Below are positions 37,213-50,131 of a DNA stretch of 64,000 nt, one piece after another. This stretch comes from Eulemur rufifrons (Eukaryota; Chordata; Mammalia; Primates; Lemuridae). Under the pieces are notes generated by a model. It was not told the DNA's origin, did no database searches, and worked only from the letters and a program-made list of their open reading frames with translations. Made by a program: the position numbers and the translations under genes. The stretch lies in NCBI RefSeq assembly GCF_041146395.1, contig NC_090989.1:243092843-243156842 (forward strand), read 5' to 3'. Each line of letters starts with the position of its first letter. The first letter of the stretch is position 1.

Positions 37213-38428
37213 TACGAGGGACATCAAAAAATTTGTGGGCAAATGGAATTAAAAGATAAACATTAAAAATGTAAACTGTATTTCTCAACATAATCTCCAA
37301 CAAAGTCAAGATAATTTTGTAAGCAATGAAAGAAGAAATTTAGTCTATCCTTAAAGAACTGAGGGTCCTGGGAATTTAACTATGTCAATGTAGTCAATTT
37401 ACATTATTAACTGAAGAAAAATGGGTGCCTTTTAAAGATTTTTAAGATCAGGAAACAAAAAGAAGTCAGAAGCAGCCAAATCAGGACTGTGGGTGGATGC
37501 CTAAAAATTTCCCATTCAAATTTCACAAAAGTGCCCTTGTTTGATGAGAGGAACAAGCAGGGGCATTGTCACGGTGGAAAAGGACTCTCTGGTGAAGCTT
37601 TCTCAGGTGTTTTTCTGCTAAAGCTTTGGCTAACTTTCTCAAAACACTCTCATACTAAGCAGATGTTATTGGCTCCCGAAAGTCAAGAAGCATTCCAAAA
37701 ACTGTTGCCATGACCTTTGCTCTTGACTGGTTAGTTCATTTTTGCTTCCACTGGACCACTTCTACCTTTTAGTGGCCATTTCTTTGATTGTGCTTTATCT
37801 TCTGAATTGTACTAGTAAAGCCATATTACTTCTCCTTTTACAATTCTTCAGAGAAATACTGTAGGATCTTGATCCCACTCGTTTAAAATTTCTACTGAAC
37901 TCTATGCTGATTTGAGTGAAATGGTTTTGGGACCCACTGAGTGAAAAACTTGCTACATTTTTTTAGTCAGAATTGCGTAAGCTGAACCAATTGAGATGCC
38001 TACAGTGTTGGCCATTGTTTGTGCTGTTAATCACAGGCCCTCTTCAATATTTTCATTGCAAATTAATGTGGATGGCTTTCTGCCACAGGCCTCACATTCA
38101 ACATCCTCTTGCCCCTTCTTAAAACAAGTTACCCATTTGTCAACTGCTGATTTCTTTGGGGCATTGTCCCCATAAACATTTTGTAAAACATCAATGATTT
38201 CACCATTCTTCCACACAAGCTTTATCGTAAGTTTGATGTTTGTTCTTGCTTCAACTTTAGCAGAATTCATGTGGCCCTCATAGGGGCTCTTTTCCTTATC
38301 CTGATGTTTTATTCTTAGTGCCTCAAACTAGATCCTACTGAGACATGTTATAACAAGTTAGTACAAGTTTATTTTGGTGCAAAGAAAATTTGAAATCCAT
38401 GAACAGCTTTTTTATTAAATAGTCCTAA
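37213..38428 (-). mobile_element. Decayed mariner (Tc1/mariner) element, Hsmar2-like
   Basis: Near full length for a mariner (about 1.2 kb). The plus-strand end after TA (37213-37214) begins CGAGGGACATCAAAAAATTT. The opposite end, on the minus strand near 38428, has the matching but diverged AAAAAAGCTGTTCATGG. The transposase reads on the minus strand from the ATG at 38270: an N-terminal helix-turn-helix region is open for 79 codons (KLTIKLVWKNGEI ... VYGDNAPKKSAVDKWV), then frames break repeatedly. Near 37465-37495 the minus strand still shows the HSPDLAASDFF motif of the DD34D catalytic core. Stops and frameshifts show it is dead. Subfamily naming is from memory. Confidence 0.88.
38031..38270 (-). 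pseudogene. Mariner transposase N-terminal fragment (broken)
   Basis: This is the longest surviving open part of the mariner transposase: 79 residues from a plausible original start Met. It covers the paired-like DNA-binding domain up to a CFKKGQEDVECEACGRKPST segment, where DNA binding to the terminal repeats would have been specified. A stop follows IEEGL, and the catalytic part downstream (minus strand, 38030 to about 37400) lies in several broken frames. No promoter or splice sites suggest domestication as a host protein. Confidence 0.8.
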
Positions 38429-38514
38429 ATACATTTATCAAAGTATTTGGATAAGAATTCTTTGCCTTTTCATTTTACTAAATAATGTGTGCTTTGATAA
38501 GCATTTTTAATTAT

Positions 38515-38640
38515 AAGAAAGGAAGAAAGAAGAAAGAGGAAAGAAGGAAAAGGAAAAGAGGAAGAAAATGAAAAAAGAGGAAGGAATAAGCAAGGTCTCA
38601 GAGGGAGAAGAAAGATATGAGAGAGAGGCAAAATGCAACA
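38515..38640 (+). repeat. Polypurine (GA-rich) low-complexity tract
   Basis: Nearly pure purine over about 70 bases (AGAAAGGAAGAAAGAAGAAA ...), then GA-rich with few pyrimidines to about 38630. It has mirror-repeat character. The 70-codon minus-strand frame across it is a low-complexity Ser/Phe/Leu artefact. Confidence 0.9.
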
Positions 38641-39254
38641 TATCAGGAAAGAAAAGTTTTTAAATCTAGATATATAGGTCATAAAAGTGTAATAATATAA
38701 ATTCCCATCTTCATCTTTGGATTGGCAGAAGAAAGATAAGCACAGTGATTGTGCTTCAAGTTATCACTTGAGACTTTTTTTGGAGCTCATAGTTAGTCAA
38801 TCTTATCCCAGTTCTTTCATTTATTACCTTCTCTTGGCATTTTTGTTTTCAGTTTTTTAATGAGAAAAAATGGACATGAAAAGGAATCTAACTCATAGGA
38901 AGGATGTGAGGAGTAAGAGAGCTAATGCACCTAAAGCACCACCACTGCCTGGCATGCATATGACGAGTGCTAAATTTGAGTTTACTATTACCATTATGTT
39001 ATTTACTGAGTGCCGATTGTGAACAAGAGCACCATCCTGGTGACTGAGCTCAGCTAGGAAACTGGCAGCCAATGCTGCTACCCCCTTGGGACAAGACACA
39101 CTGCTTTGGAACCAACAGTGTGATGAAACATTTTAAAGGGTAGCTCCAGTTGAACTAATTATAACCCACACCCATCTGTGCCATTTGGTTCCTTGCCAAA
39201 ATCTTATGTGCTATTGTATAGATATGGGCATATTTGTTTATAAATTTGCTCTAA
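38641..39254. other. Mostly unassigned; weak antisense MIR trace
   Basis: AAAGCACCACCACTGCCTGG and GAGTGCTAAATTTGAG near 38935-38980 resemble antisense MIR. The rest is unassigned. Confidence 0.4.
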
Positions 39255-39370
39255 AGTTCCCAAGGGCTTATTTGAAAAGTAACTGCATCAGAATCTCCTG
39301 TGGAATTTCTGAAAAATATAAATTTCTAGGTCCCATCTCCACTGAATATAGATCTTAGATCTTTGAAGTT
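39255..39370 (+). mobile_element. MER5-like hAT fragment
   Basis: ACTGCATCAGAATCTCCTGT, GGAATTTCTGAAAAATATAA and CTAGGTCCCATCTCCACTGA follow the MER5A/MER5B middle section. Confidence 0.65.
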
Positions 39371-39569
39371 TGCAAAAAAATGCCATTCATGTGCATATTA
39401 TTCATCCTAAAACATAGAATGCAGCATAATGGAAATCATTCCAATTTCCATGCTAAAGAATACCCAAAACAGACATTAACAGTATTTAGTTGGAAAGGAA
39501 ATGATTCTGTATCATTCTGTGATTCACAGGGCACTGCCTGGCTCAGGCATCAGGAAGCAGCACCTTTTA

Positions 39570-39805
39570 GTAAAAGCTCTACCACCAGACATGCTGGGTT
39601 GAACTCTGGCCCCTCAACTCAGCAGCTATGCAAATTGGGCAAGTTACTTAACCTCTCTGTGCCTCTGACTCCTCATATGTAAGAGGGGTATGATACCCAC
39701 AGATTTTATCTCATTGGTTGTTGTAAAATTAAGTATAATAGATGTAAAATACCTGAAACACTACCTAGCACATAGAATATATACGATAAATATTATTATT
39801 GCTAA
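39570..39805 (-). mobile_element. MIR SINE
   Basis: The plus strand reads the reverse complement of MIR: GGTTGAACTCTGGCCCCTCA, GGGCAAGTTACTTAACCTCT, TTGTTGTAAAATTAAGTATA and ACTACCTAGCACATAGAATA. One of the best-preserved MIRs here. Confidence 0.9.
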
Positions 39806-41659
39806 TATCAGATGTTATTAATTTAATCTAAGTCCACAACATATAATCAGTGAATGCTTGAGTATTAAAGTATCTCCTCTTATTCTACTTGTATTTTCTG
39901 TAATTCATTAAATTACAAGTCTTTCTTTTGCAGCTGTCCCTGAAAGTAAGCTTTCAAATAAAAAAGTGAATGGGGAAAATAAAATTTCAATAGCTCAGGA
40001 ATAAATCTTCCTGAGGTCATGAATATTCTTTTTAATTTGGCATGTTTTAGTGCAACATGAGGAGAGAGAATTGCTTAGCAAATACTGAGCATTTATTACA
40101 GTCTATATTAAACAGTCCAAGAAGAACACAAGAGAAATGTATCTATAAGGGTGAAGGAAGATGCAAAATTTGGAGGAAATGGAAAAAAAATAATAAATCA
40201 CGATTCAGAGTTAATTCCATTTTCTCCATGTAGATTTGTATTAAAAACAAGTAAATAAATACATATTTGCTAAAAATGTGTATGCATGAAGTCTTACTCA
40301 TCCCTCCCTTGTAGACTCCCAAGAATTCACAGATATTCTTTGTAAATAGAAAATTCATAAATTAGTCAGTCGCTAAGTTAACTAAACTGACTCAGAAATC
40401 TGGGGTTACTTTTATGAGATTATACTCTGTGTGAAATGCTCCTTCACAAATGCCCTCTACACTTCAGGCCTATAAATTATTAATGTGTGTTATGGTTGTT
40501 AGGGGCAATATATGCAAATTTACCCAGATTCCAAAGTCCCAAATAAAAGTAAATGGTTAAAAATGAAAGAGAGAAGGAAGGAGACAATTATATTGGTTTA
40601 GTGAGAGTTGAAGCATTTCTACTACTCCATCAGCATTGATTTTAAAGATCTGAATGACATACAGACTGATGAATAATTCAGATTTCATTTATTAGTCCAC
40701 TGACCCTACACATGGCTTCATAAAAATGAAAATAGTGTTATTCTCCTGCTTCAACTTCCATAGAATGAAATATGAGTATGTAGCTGGGTAGAATTTCTTG
40801 ATGTAGTTTGCTCCAGTACATTGTATACACATATATTTGCATGTCATAAATTTAAAAGAAATGTTGAGATGCAAAAAATTTTCAATAACCTGTATAAAAG
40901 AGACCATTTTGCCCTCTATTGGCCAATGACTTCAGTCTGCAAAAAACAATGCTGATGATCACGTAACTTGTTACCTGGCAACTAGAAACTAGACAATGTA
41001 ACAATACAATTCTATGTCCTCATCTAGGATTAACACAAAGGGAATTGTCACCAATACATCTGCAGGGCTACATCCTAGAAGATTATCTGTTTTTTTCCTA
41101 TGCCCCCCCCATCTCTGTTCTAAGGATTTAAACCCATCACACTAAATTTTCTAGCTTAGGAATTAGAGTAGTTGGTAGTGCTATTTATTAATCAAGACAA
41201 AGATACCAAGAAAAGGAACATATGTTTGAGGGTCACATAGATTAAATCTGATCATTCTTAACAGGTTGAGTTTGAGACATCTTTGGGCTACCAATGAGGA
41301 GTCTATTGGGGAGTTAAATTTTCTGTTATAAGGGAGGAAAATTACTGTTTATATTGTTGTCACCATTCATTTGAAAGTAATTTATCTCTAGTAATATTAG
41401 GTGATCTTTTTTTTTCCTTTATTGGTAGGTACTGCCTCACCATCTTCTTTAGGTTAACTCTGCTTAGCCAATGTTCAATATGTGTTTTCCATCCAATTAC
41501 ATATCAGAATATTAAAATTAAAGTTTTAATTGTGTCCCTGTGACAATCAGTGCTAGATACCGAACACATTTGTAATATAGTCCTATTTTGTAGACCATAT
41601 TACTTTTTAAGACTTTCAAAACTAGATGTATGAAAAAACATGTATGAGACTTGTTATAG
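39806..41659. other. Unassigned sequence
   Basis: No gene recognised. A C8 run lies near 41103-41110 and a T8 run near 41408. Confidence 0.4.
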
Positions 41660-43175
41660 TAGACTTCTCAAAATAATTCTACGCTTCGTATGGAACCAAA
41701 GAAGACCATATATAGCCAAAGAAACCTTAAGCATAAAGAACAAATTGGGAGGCATCAATTTACCAGACTTCACACTATCCTACAAGGCTATACTAACCAA
41801 AATAACATGGTACTGGCACAAGAACAGAGACTTAGACCACTGGAACAGGACTGAGAATGCAGACGTAAAATCATCCTCATATAGCGATCTTACCTTTGAC
41901 AAATCAGAAAAAAACATACAATGTAGAAAAGAACCCCTATTCAATAAACGGTGCTGGGAAAATTGGATAGCCACATGTAGAAAACTGAAACAGGATAAAC
42001 ACCTCTCACAAAAATCAACTCATGATGGATAATAGACTTAAACCTAAGGCATGAAAGCATAAGAATTCTAGAAGAAAATGTTTGAAAAAGCTCTTATAGA
42101 TATTGGCCTAGGCAAAGAATTTATGAAGAAGACCCCAAAGGCAATCGCAGCAACAATAAATTAATGGGACTTGATCAAATTAAAACGCTTTTGCACAGCC
42201 AAAGAAACTATCACTAGAGCAAACAGACAATCTACAGAATGGGAGAAAATATTTGCATGCTATACATCTGACAAAGGACTAATAACTAGAATTTATATAG
42301 AACTCAGGAAAATCAGCAAGAAAAAAAAAATCAAACAACCCCATTAAAAAGTGGGCAAAAATATGAACAGAAATTTTTCAAAAGAAGATAGACTTATGGC
42401 CAAGAAACATGAAAAAATGCTCAACATCTCTAATAATCAGGGAAATGCAAACTAAAACCATAATGAGATATCACTTAACTCCAGTGAGAATGGCTTTTAT
42501 CAAAAAGTCCCAAAACTACAAATGCTGGCATGGATGCGGAGAGATAGGAACACTCGTACACTGCTGGTGGGACTGCCAACTAGTACAATCTCTATGGAAA
42601 ATAATATGGAGATACCTCAAAGAACTGAAAGTAGAACTATCATTTGATCCAGCAATCCCATTACTGGCCATCTACCCTAAGGAAAAAAAATACATTCTAT
42701 AATAAAGACATATGCACTCAAATGTTTATATCAGCACAGTTCACAATTGCAAAGATGTGCAAAAAACCCAAGTGCTCATCAATACATGAATGGATTAATA
42801 AAATGTGGCATATATATACCAGCCACAAGAAACAATGGTGGTGTAAAACCTCTTATATTATCCTGGATGGAGCTAGAGCCCATTCTACTAAGTGAAGTTA
42901 TCACAAGAATGGAAAAACGAGCACCATATGTACTATCAAATTGGTACTAATTGATCAACATTCATGTGCACATATAAAAGTAAAATTCATGGAGTGTCAG
43001 GCAAGTGGGAGGAGGGAGGAGGGCATGGGTATATTCACACCTAATGGGTATGGAGGGTGTGCACTATCTGTGGATGGGCACACCTGTAGCTGACTCGGGC
43101 AGTACAAAGGCAATATATGTAACCTAAACATTTTACCCCTATAATATTCTGAAATAAAAAAAGATAGACTTCTCA
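41660..43175 (+). mobile_element. 5'-truncated sense L1 with 11-bp target duplication
   Basis: The target duplication TAGACTTCTCA lies at 41660-41670 and 43165-43175. The insert opens within ORF2 ([20 protein letters not shown]) and keeps a long open stretch to about 42032, then frames shift. The ORF2 C-terminal cysteine motif is intact at residues C39, C43, H51 and C56 of the frame starting at 42409 (CWHGC...HCWWDC). The 3' UTR runs from about 42905, with the tail near 43150. Frameshifts and stops inactivate it. Confidence 0.92.
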
Positions 43176-46100
43176 CCTCCATTATAAATATAAAAGGGCC
43201 AGGAACAGAAATTATATAAGAATTATGCATGGTATCTTTTTTGGACAGGGTGGAACTCTGGTCTCCACTGACCCCCACTGGATGAGAGTGGTGTTGCCTT
43301 ACAACTTAAGTTTAATATGTATCTTCTACAGTTTTAGAAACCAATGAATTAATTAGGAATGTGGCCTAATGAGCTTATGAGAGCAGACTAGAGAGCTATG
43401 ACTTATAATTAACTTCACTCCCAAAATTTGTTGAAACCAAGGACCCACAAATGTTTCCTGTGGGTCAGACATGGTCTATATACATAGCAGAGAGAAAGCT
43501 GGTGGTGGGCTTGTCATATCCCATGCACAGGACACCTGAAGGTGAATATAGACATCAGAAGAGGAGTGCTATGGGCACTTCCAGATTCCCAGGGGCTGAG
43601 GAAGGAGTAAGCAAGAAGCTGAAGATGATTTTACCATCCTCAAAAGAACACTGCAAGTGAGAATTCTCACAGGATAAAGAATACACCTGTGGGAAATGCC
43701 CAATTCAAAAGGTTCTACCAAAATTATATGGCCACAACTCTACTAGTCAAATAACAAAGTTCTAGCTCTCTTTAGCTCATCATTTTCCCAGCTTTGACCC
43801 CACAGAAGCCATAAATCTTGATTCATAAGATGGGAAAGGAGAGGTAGAATGGCAAACTCAAGGAAACATATCTGGCATTTTTGCCAATGGCAGGCTTTCC
43901 ATTTATGATAGGCCCAAGATAGGAGAAAAAAACGGAAAGCCTCAATCTTATATTACATTTGGAGTTTACATTTCAACCTGGTAGAGAACACTGTAATTAG
44001 GGAATTGGGACTTTGTTCTGCAACTTCAAGTTACTGTGTACCTTTTTAAGTCCTAAAAGTGCCCAAATTTTCATTCAGGGTCAATGGCAAAACTACTCCT
44101 AGTGAGCAGATGTAAAGGAACTATGGAAGACCAAATAAATTGCTTTAAGATTATATCACAAGAGTAGTGCTTGTGCAATGCCCCAGTTACTACGACAATC
44201 TCCTAACATGGTCAGAAGTCAGAGGACTCTTGAGTGATCCAGCCCGTGGCCCACTCTATGCCTTATCTTCTGTGCTAGCTTTCCCGATTCACCTACCCTT
44301 TGCCCATATACATCAAAAATGATACAAGATGAGCATTTTATGCGTGTCCTTTCCATTTTTATCAGTTCTAATTCTGAAAACTGAAATATCCTTTAGTGGA
44401 TTTAAATATACTTCCGTGAACCTTCTATCATATTGCCCTATTTCTGCCTTTTCTAGTTACACAGAATAAAGTGCCTCTTTCCTATGATAGCTCCTGGGGT
44501 CTCAAAAAGAGACTACTGGCCATAGACTATTTTCCCAGCCTGCTATTTCTCCACACCAAACAACTCCAGTTTCATCTGCTCCTGCACAGTTCTTTACGCC
44601 ATTTCCTCAAAAGTGTCTACATGTAAGGGAGCATTCCACCTCTCACTAAGCAGTATGAACATACTTACTCTGCAACCATGAACTATAATGAACATTCTCA
44701 TAATTAGACATTGATGTACTTTCCAAATATAAACTTTTTGATAAAGTGGTGGATTGTTAGAGTTGGTAATCACATATTTGACTTAATTCTGAGAGTTCAC
44801 TGCTATTCCCTCTTTATTCATGTGTCTGTGTGGAGGGGCATCCTCGAATAATACTTCTGGCCTCTTGCCCATCCCTTGTGCATCCCCAGATGATGTGACT
44901 TCCAAGTCCATGAGTGACAGCCATTGCTCTAGGTTTATAACAATAATCTATTAACAGGTCATAAGAGATTGGGGATTAACTACTCTCTCCCCTCTCTGCC
45001 CAATCCCAAGAAGAGACAATGATTTGCATAGACCAAAATTTTCCCTGGGGTAACCTGTCCCAAGAAGAGACAGCAATGGGGCAGAGGGTGGGAGATGGCA
45101 AGCAAAAAGAAGTTGGAACCTGGGAATGGCATTTTCAGAGTCATTTTCTAAGACATATTCTCCAAACAGTTTTATCTTCACTAATGATACTTTTATTACT
45201 GTCTCAATTGGTGGTGAAGAAAGGACGGACATTATTTATGCCCTCGAATCTCAGTTTTAGCACTCTGATTTGGTATCTATGGGGAGAAAAAAGCCAATAT
45301 GTTTATCTGAAGAGTGCTTAAGGACTCAGACTTTAGTAAACTTGGTTATATGGGACTTTGACATTGAATTTTCACAGAAGCTAATCATGGCTAGAATTTG
45401 TAAGCTGGGTTTATTTTTAATGGGGTGGGTGGTTGGAAAATTCAAGTTATTAAGGCATTAGTGTGTGTTGTGCAGGAACTGACCTTGAATTATACCAGTG
45501 CAGCTTTTATCTAAACAGGCACAGCTTAGGCAAAGATTTAATTACAGAGAAAAGAAAAGTTTTTGTGCAGACAGGGTTTTTAAGCATTGAGGAAAAATAA
45601 TTTATTCTTTTTTTGTTTCACCATGTGATTTGCAAACAAGGAGGCCAAAACTACAAAGGCAGTTAAGATCTACATGTACCATAGAGCATTGGTATGACTC
45701 TAGCTTCAAACTGTTAGTTTCAGACCTAGATACAGAACACTATATATCCACTGTCCCAAAGTCCCTCCTGCTGAGACAAAGGAGAATAAGAAATTGGCAA
45801 CAGTGAATCTTAGAGTTTAATTTCTTTGGTCTTTTCATGCAAAATTTCAAGAAAAAATTGATTTGGGACTTTAAAGACTTGGACTGCAATTTCTAAGGAC
45901 TTAAACTTGCAACTTACTGTGTGAACTTCAATTTCTCTCTGGAAAATTCAAAGTAAGAATGAATTTATATGAAAATTTTGAGCACCTCTAAATTGTGAGC
46001 TTTTAAATCATTGCTGTAACTTAATAGCGTCATAAACTCATTATAAAAACTATGTTGAGCTATACTGGACTACTTGTCTGGGAATTTTGCAATGGTAATT

Positions 46101-46789
46101 GAAGAGGGAGTGAATTTTCATCCCTGAATATAGTGAAGCCTTGGTAAGATTTAATCAATATGCTGTTCTAACCTATATCTGAGAATTCTGGAGTCAAAAT
46201 TTGCACCAACAAACAGCGGTCTAAGGAAGATTCACAGGGGAACAACTGTTAGCATTAGAAGACACACCTCATGCAAATGGAAGCAGGACTTACACAGGAT
46301 TATTATTTCAGACAAATAGATTAAGAGAACCAAAAGCTAAGAATGTTGTGGGAATGGCTCACGGGAGGATAATTTAGCCCCCATTTCTTAAGATTCCATG
46401 TACAGTTACCTTGCCGAAGCAGTACTCCTGACCACTTTTTAACTACTTTCTTGTTCTTTCACACCAGAATAAGGTACCTGGTTGGTGAAAGATAGTCCTT
46501 GGTCCACTTTTCTGAGTTCCTAGAATCTAATCTACTAAGAGGCAAAAATGTCAATAATTTGGTCTCTCTTATTTCCTCTCTGCCTGTGACAGAGAAAGTG
46601 ACACTGGATAAATGTATCTGCTCTGCAAAATCAAAACTTGCTTCAGGTAGGCTGTTTCTACAGCTATAGTGGGAAGAGAAAGGAAGAAAGGATCAATAAT
46701 ACCATTTGATACTAACACCTGAGCCACATTCTCCAAAATGGGACAATATAAATATGCCCTCCAAAATGAGGGCAAAATAAACAAACAAA
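43176..46789. other. Unassigned, repeat-poor sequence
   Basis: No repeat family recognised over about 3.6 kb. Open frames are under 101 codons with no known motif (for example 45019-45321 plus, 44951-45232 minus, which overlap). Could include old retroelement pieces or non-coding conserved DNA. Confidence 0.4.
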
Positions 46790-49016
46790 TTAAGAAAACG
46801 TGTCCTCAGAAGACATAGTAAAAAAAATCATAAAAGTAGTTCTTCAAGCAGCAGAAAAATGACCTCTAGAGGGAAACATGGAAATTCAGAAAATAAAAAG
46901 CAAGCAACAGAAATGTTACCTACATGGAATAAATCAAAATAAACTGACTCCAAGAAAAGTACTATAATCTCCTTAATATCTATAATTAAAATACATGACC
47001 ATACAAATGTGGTAAATGAAGTTAAAGAGTATCAAAAGAAGTGGTCAAAGTAATGATTTTCTCTAGCCTATAATAAGCCAGGATACATTTTTAATTGCCA
47101 GATTAACCAGTAATGTAACAGGAAAAAAAAACAAAAACAAAGAATTTCTAATAAATTGGTCAGGCAGATTGATAAAAATATTTAAATATCAAATAAAGAA
47201 GGCAAGAAAAAACAAAAAAAAAGGAAAACATAAAACAGGTATGCTAAATAGAGACAAATAGTAAGATGGTAGGAACAATGAACATATATAAAAGAAAAAG
47301 TAAGTAAAAGTTTGATTGTTACATTGGATAAAAGAGCAAAACCTCATTATATGCTGCTTATAAGAAAACTACCTTAAATATACAGATGGCTAAAAGTTGA
47401 AAATAACAAGATGGAAAAATGTACCATATAATATTTAATAAATAAGCTTCTGAAGGTACAGCAGTATCAAAAATATATTTGAGGCAATAAATGAGGTAAA
47501 GGAAGACATTTCTCAATGACAAAGAGGTATGGTAGACCAGTAAGATATCATAATCCTAAATATATGTGCATCAAATAATATACCTGTAAATTATACATAA
47601 AGCTAAATTTAACATAACTAAAAAGAAAAATACACAAATTCATAACTATAGATTTTAACAAACTTCTCTCAACCATTGATAGAATGAGTTATCAAAAATC
47701 AATAAAAAATAGAAAACTTGATCATAATTAACAACAAACACAACCTATAGAACTTGCACCCAACAATAATAAACACACATTCTTTTCAGGTGCCTATGAA
47801 ATATTTACTAAAATTTACCCTACTCTGTATCATAAAGCAATTCCCAGCAAATTTCAAAGGATTAACTTCATTCAGGGTGTTTTCTAATCATAGTTGAAGC
47901 AAGCTTAAAAATAATAACTAAAAGGTAACTAGAAATCCCCAAAAGCAATTCACTGACTTCTAGGTAAATAACAAAAAGTGACAATGGAAATTGGTAAATA
48001 TTTTTAACTGATGATGAAAATATGAACATATGAAAGCTTGTGGGATGTATCTAAAGAATGTTTGGGTGGATTTCTTTAGATTTAAATGCATACAATGAGA
48101 AAAAAATAAAAACTAAAAAAATCAGTGATCTAAGCTTCCATATCAAGAAGCTAGAAAAAGAACATGTAAACAAATCCAAATAAAGTAAAACAAATAAAGT
48201 AACAAAGGATAAGAAATCAATGAAATTAAAAAGAAAAATCAACAAAGCCAAAAAATGTGTTTTTGAAAAGATTGATAAAGTTAATAAACAATCTAGCCAA
48301 GCTGATCAAGTAAAAAGAGGGAAAACATGAATGTCAAATATCAGGAATAAAAAAGTTGACCTCACTATAGAAGCTAGACAAATTAAAAAGATAAGTGGAT
48401 ATTATAAAAAGTATCAATGTCAATAAATTTGACAATAGATACGCAGTAAATTTATTGGTAAACTGATAATACAGAAAATAGAAAATCTGAAAATCCTAAC
48501 TATCATAAAGAAGTTGAACAGGCTTAACAAATAATAATATTTCCTCAAAGGAAAAAAAATTCCACTCCAGATTGCTTTGATGTTAAATTTATATATATAT
48601 ATGTATACATATTCAATTTTAGACAAAGCCTTTAAGACAATAAAACTTATTTTATGAAGCTAGATAAATGTTGACCAAATCATCTGATGAAGGCACTACA
48701 AGAAAGTCAAAATGAAGACTAATCTCTTTCATAAACATAGAGGCAAAAATAAAATATTAGCATTTGGCATTTAATGACATAGTAAAAGATAATGTATTCA
48801 TTATGGCCAAGTGTGGTTTATTCTAGTAATGCAAAAATATGTTAGCACTCAAAAAATCAATACAATTCAAAACAGTAAGAGGAAAAAAAAGGAGGAAAGA
48901 ATGATTACACCAGCAGATGTAGAAAAGCACTTGATAAAATTCAATACTTCTTTGTGATAACAAAAAACATCTTATCAAATTAAGAACAGAAAAAAACTGA
49001 AATAGGGCAAGATGGT

Positions 49017-49720
49017 GGACTAGACATTGGCCTAGGCAAAAAATTTATGACTAAGACCCCAAAGACAAACATAGCAACAACAAAAATAATGGAACTTAAT
49101 TAAATTAAAAGCCTTCTGCACAGCCAAGGCAATAACAGAGTAAATAGACAACCTACAAAATGGGAGAAAATATTCACAAACTATCGATCTGATAAAGAGC
49201 TAATATTCAGAATCTACAAAGAACTCAAATCATCAAGAAAAAAACAAGCCCATCAAAAATTGGGTAAAATCCACAAACAGAAGCTTTTCAAAAGAAGATA
49301 GACATATGGCCAACAAACATGTGAAAAAATGTTCAACATCACTAACCATCAAGGAAATGAAAATTAAAACCACAATGAGATATCACCTTACCCCTGTCAG
49401 AATGGCCATTATGAAAAAGTCAAAAAACAATAGATGCTGATGTGGATGCAGAGACAAAGGAATGTTGATACATTGTTGGTGGGACTGCAAGTTAGGACAA
49501 ACTCTATGAAAAACAGTATGGAGATTCCTCAAATAAATGTAGACTTGCTGTTTGATCTAGCAATCCCACTATTCAGTATCTACCCAGAGGAAAAGAAGTC
49601 ATTCCATCAAAAAGAAACCTGCTCTCTAATGTTTATTGTAGCACAATTCACAATTGCAAAGATGTAGAATCAACCCAAGTGCCCATCGATTCATGAATGG
49701 ATAAAAAATGTGACATACAT

Positions 49721-49751
<31 letters not shown>

Positions 49752-50131
49752 CACACACACAACCATACACCATTTAGGATTACTCAGTCATAAAAAAGAA
49801 TGAAATAATGTCTTTTACAAGCAACTTGGATGGAACTACAGACCATTATCCTAAATGAAGTATCTCAGGAATGGAAAAACAAATACCACATATGCTCTCT
49901 AATAATTGGGAGTTAACCAATGTATATACATGGGCACAAAGGGATGCAAAATACATTGGAAATCAAGAAGAGGGGATGGTTGGACGGGGTGAGGGGGTAA
50001 AAACTTACCTCTCAGGTACAATGAACACTATTCTGGTGATAGGCACACTAAAAGCCCGACGTAAGCATTATGCAAGGTATTTACCTAACAATATTTGTAC
50101 CTCTTTAATATGTTGAAATTTTAAAAAAAGA
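49017..50131 (+). mobile_element. 5'-truncated L1 nested in the old L1
   Basis: Starts at GACATTGGCCTAGGCAAAAA within ORF2 and runs through AATCCCACTATTCAGTATCT to the 3' UTR (GGTGATAGGCACACTAAAAG, AATATTTGTACCTCTTTAAT) and an A-rich end near 50131. It is less decayed than the surrounding L1 and contains a (AC)n microsatellite. A target duplication was not resolved. Confidence 0.82.
49719..49761. repeat. Compound (AC)n(AT)n(AC)n microsatellite inside L1
   Basis: About 10 AC units, five AT units and about five AC units. It sits where the L1 ORF2 sequence normally reads GTGGCATATATACACCATGG, so it probably grew from that TATACAC motif. Confidence 0.95.

Noticed and set aside
38470..38682. 70-codon Ser/Phe/Leu-rich frame
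   Set aside because: Artefact of translating the complement of a polypurine tract.
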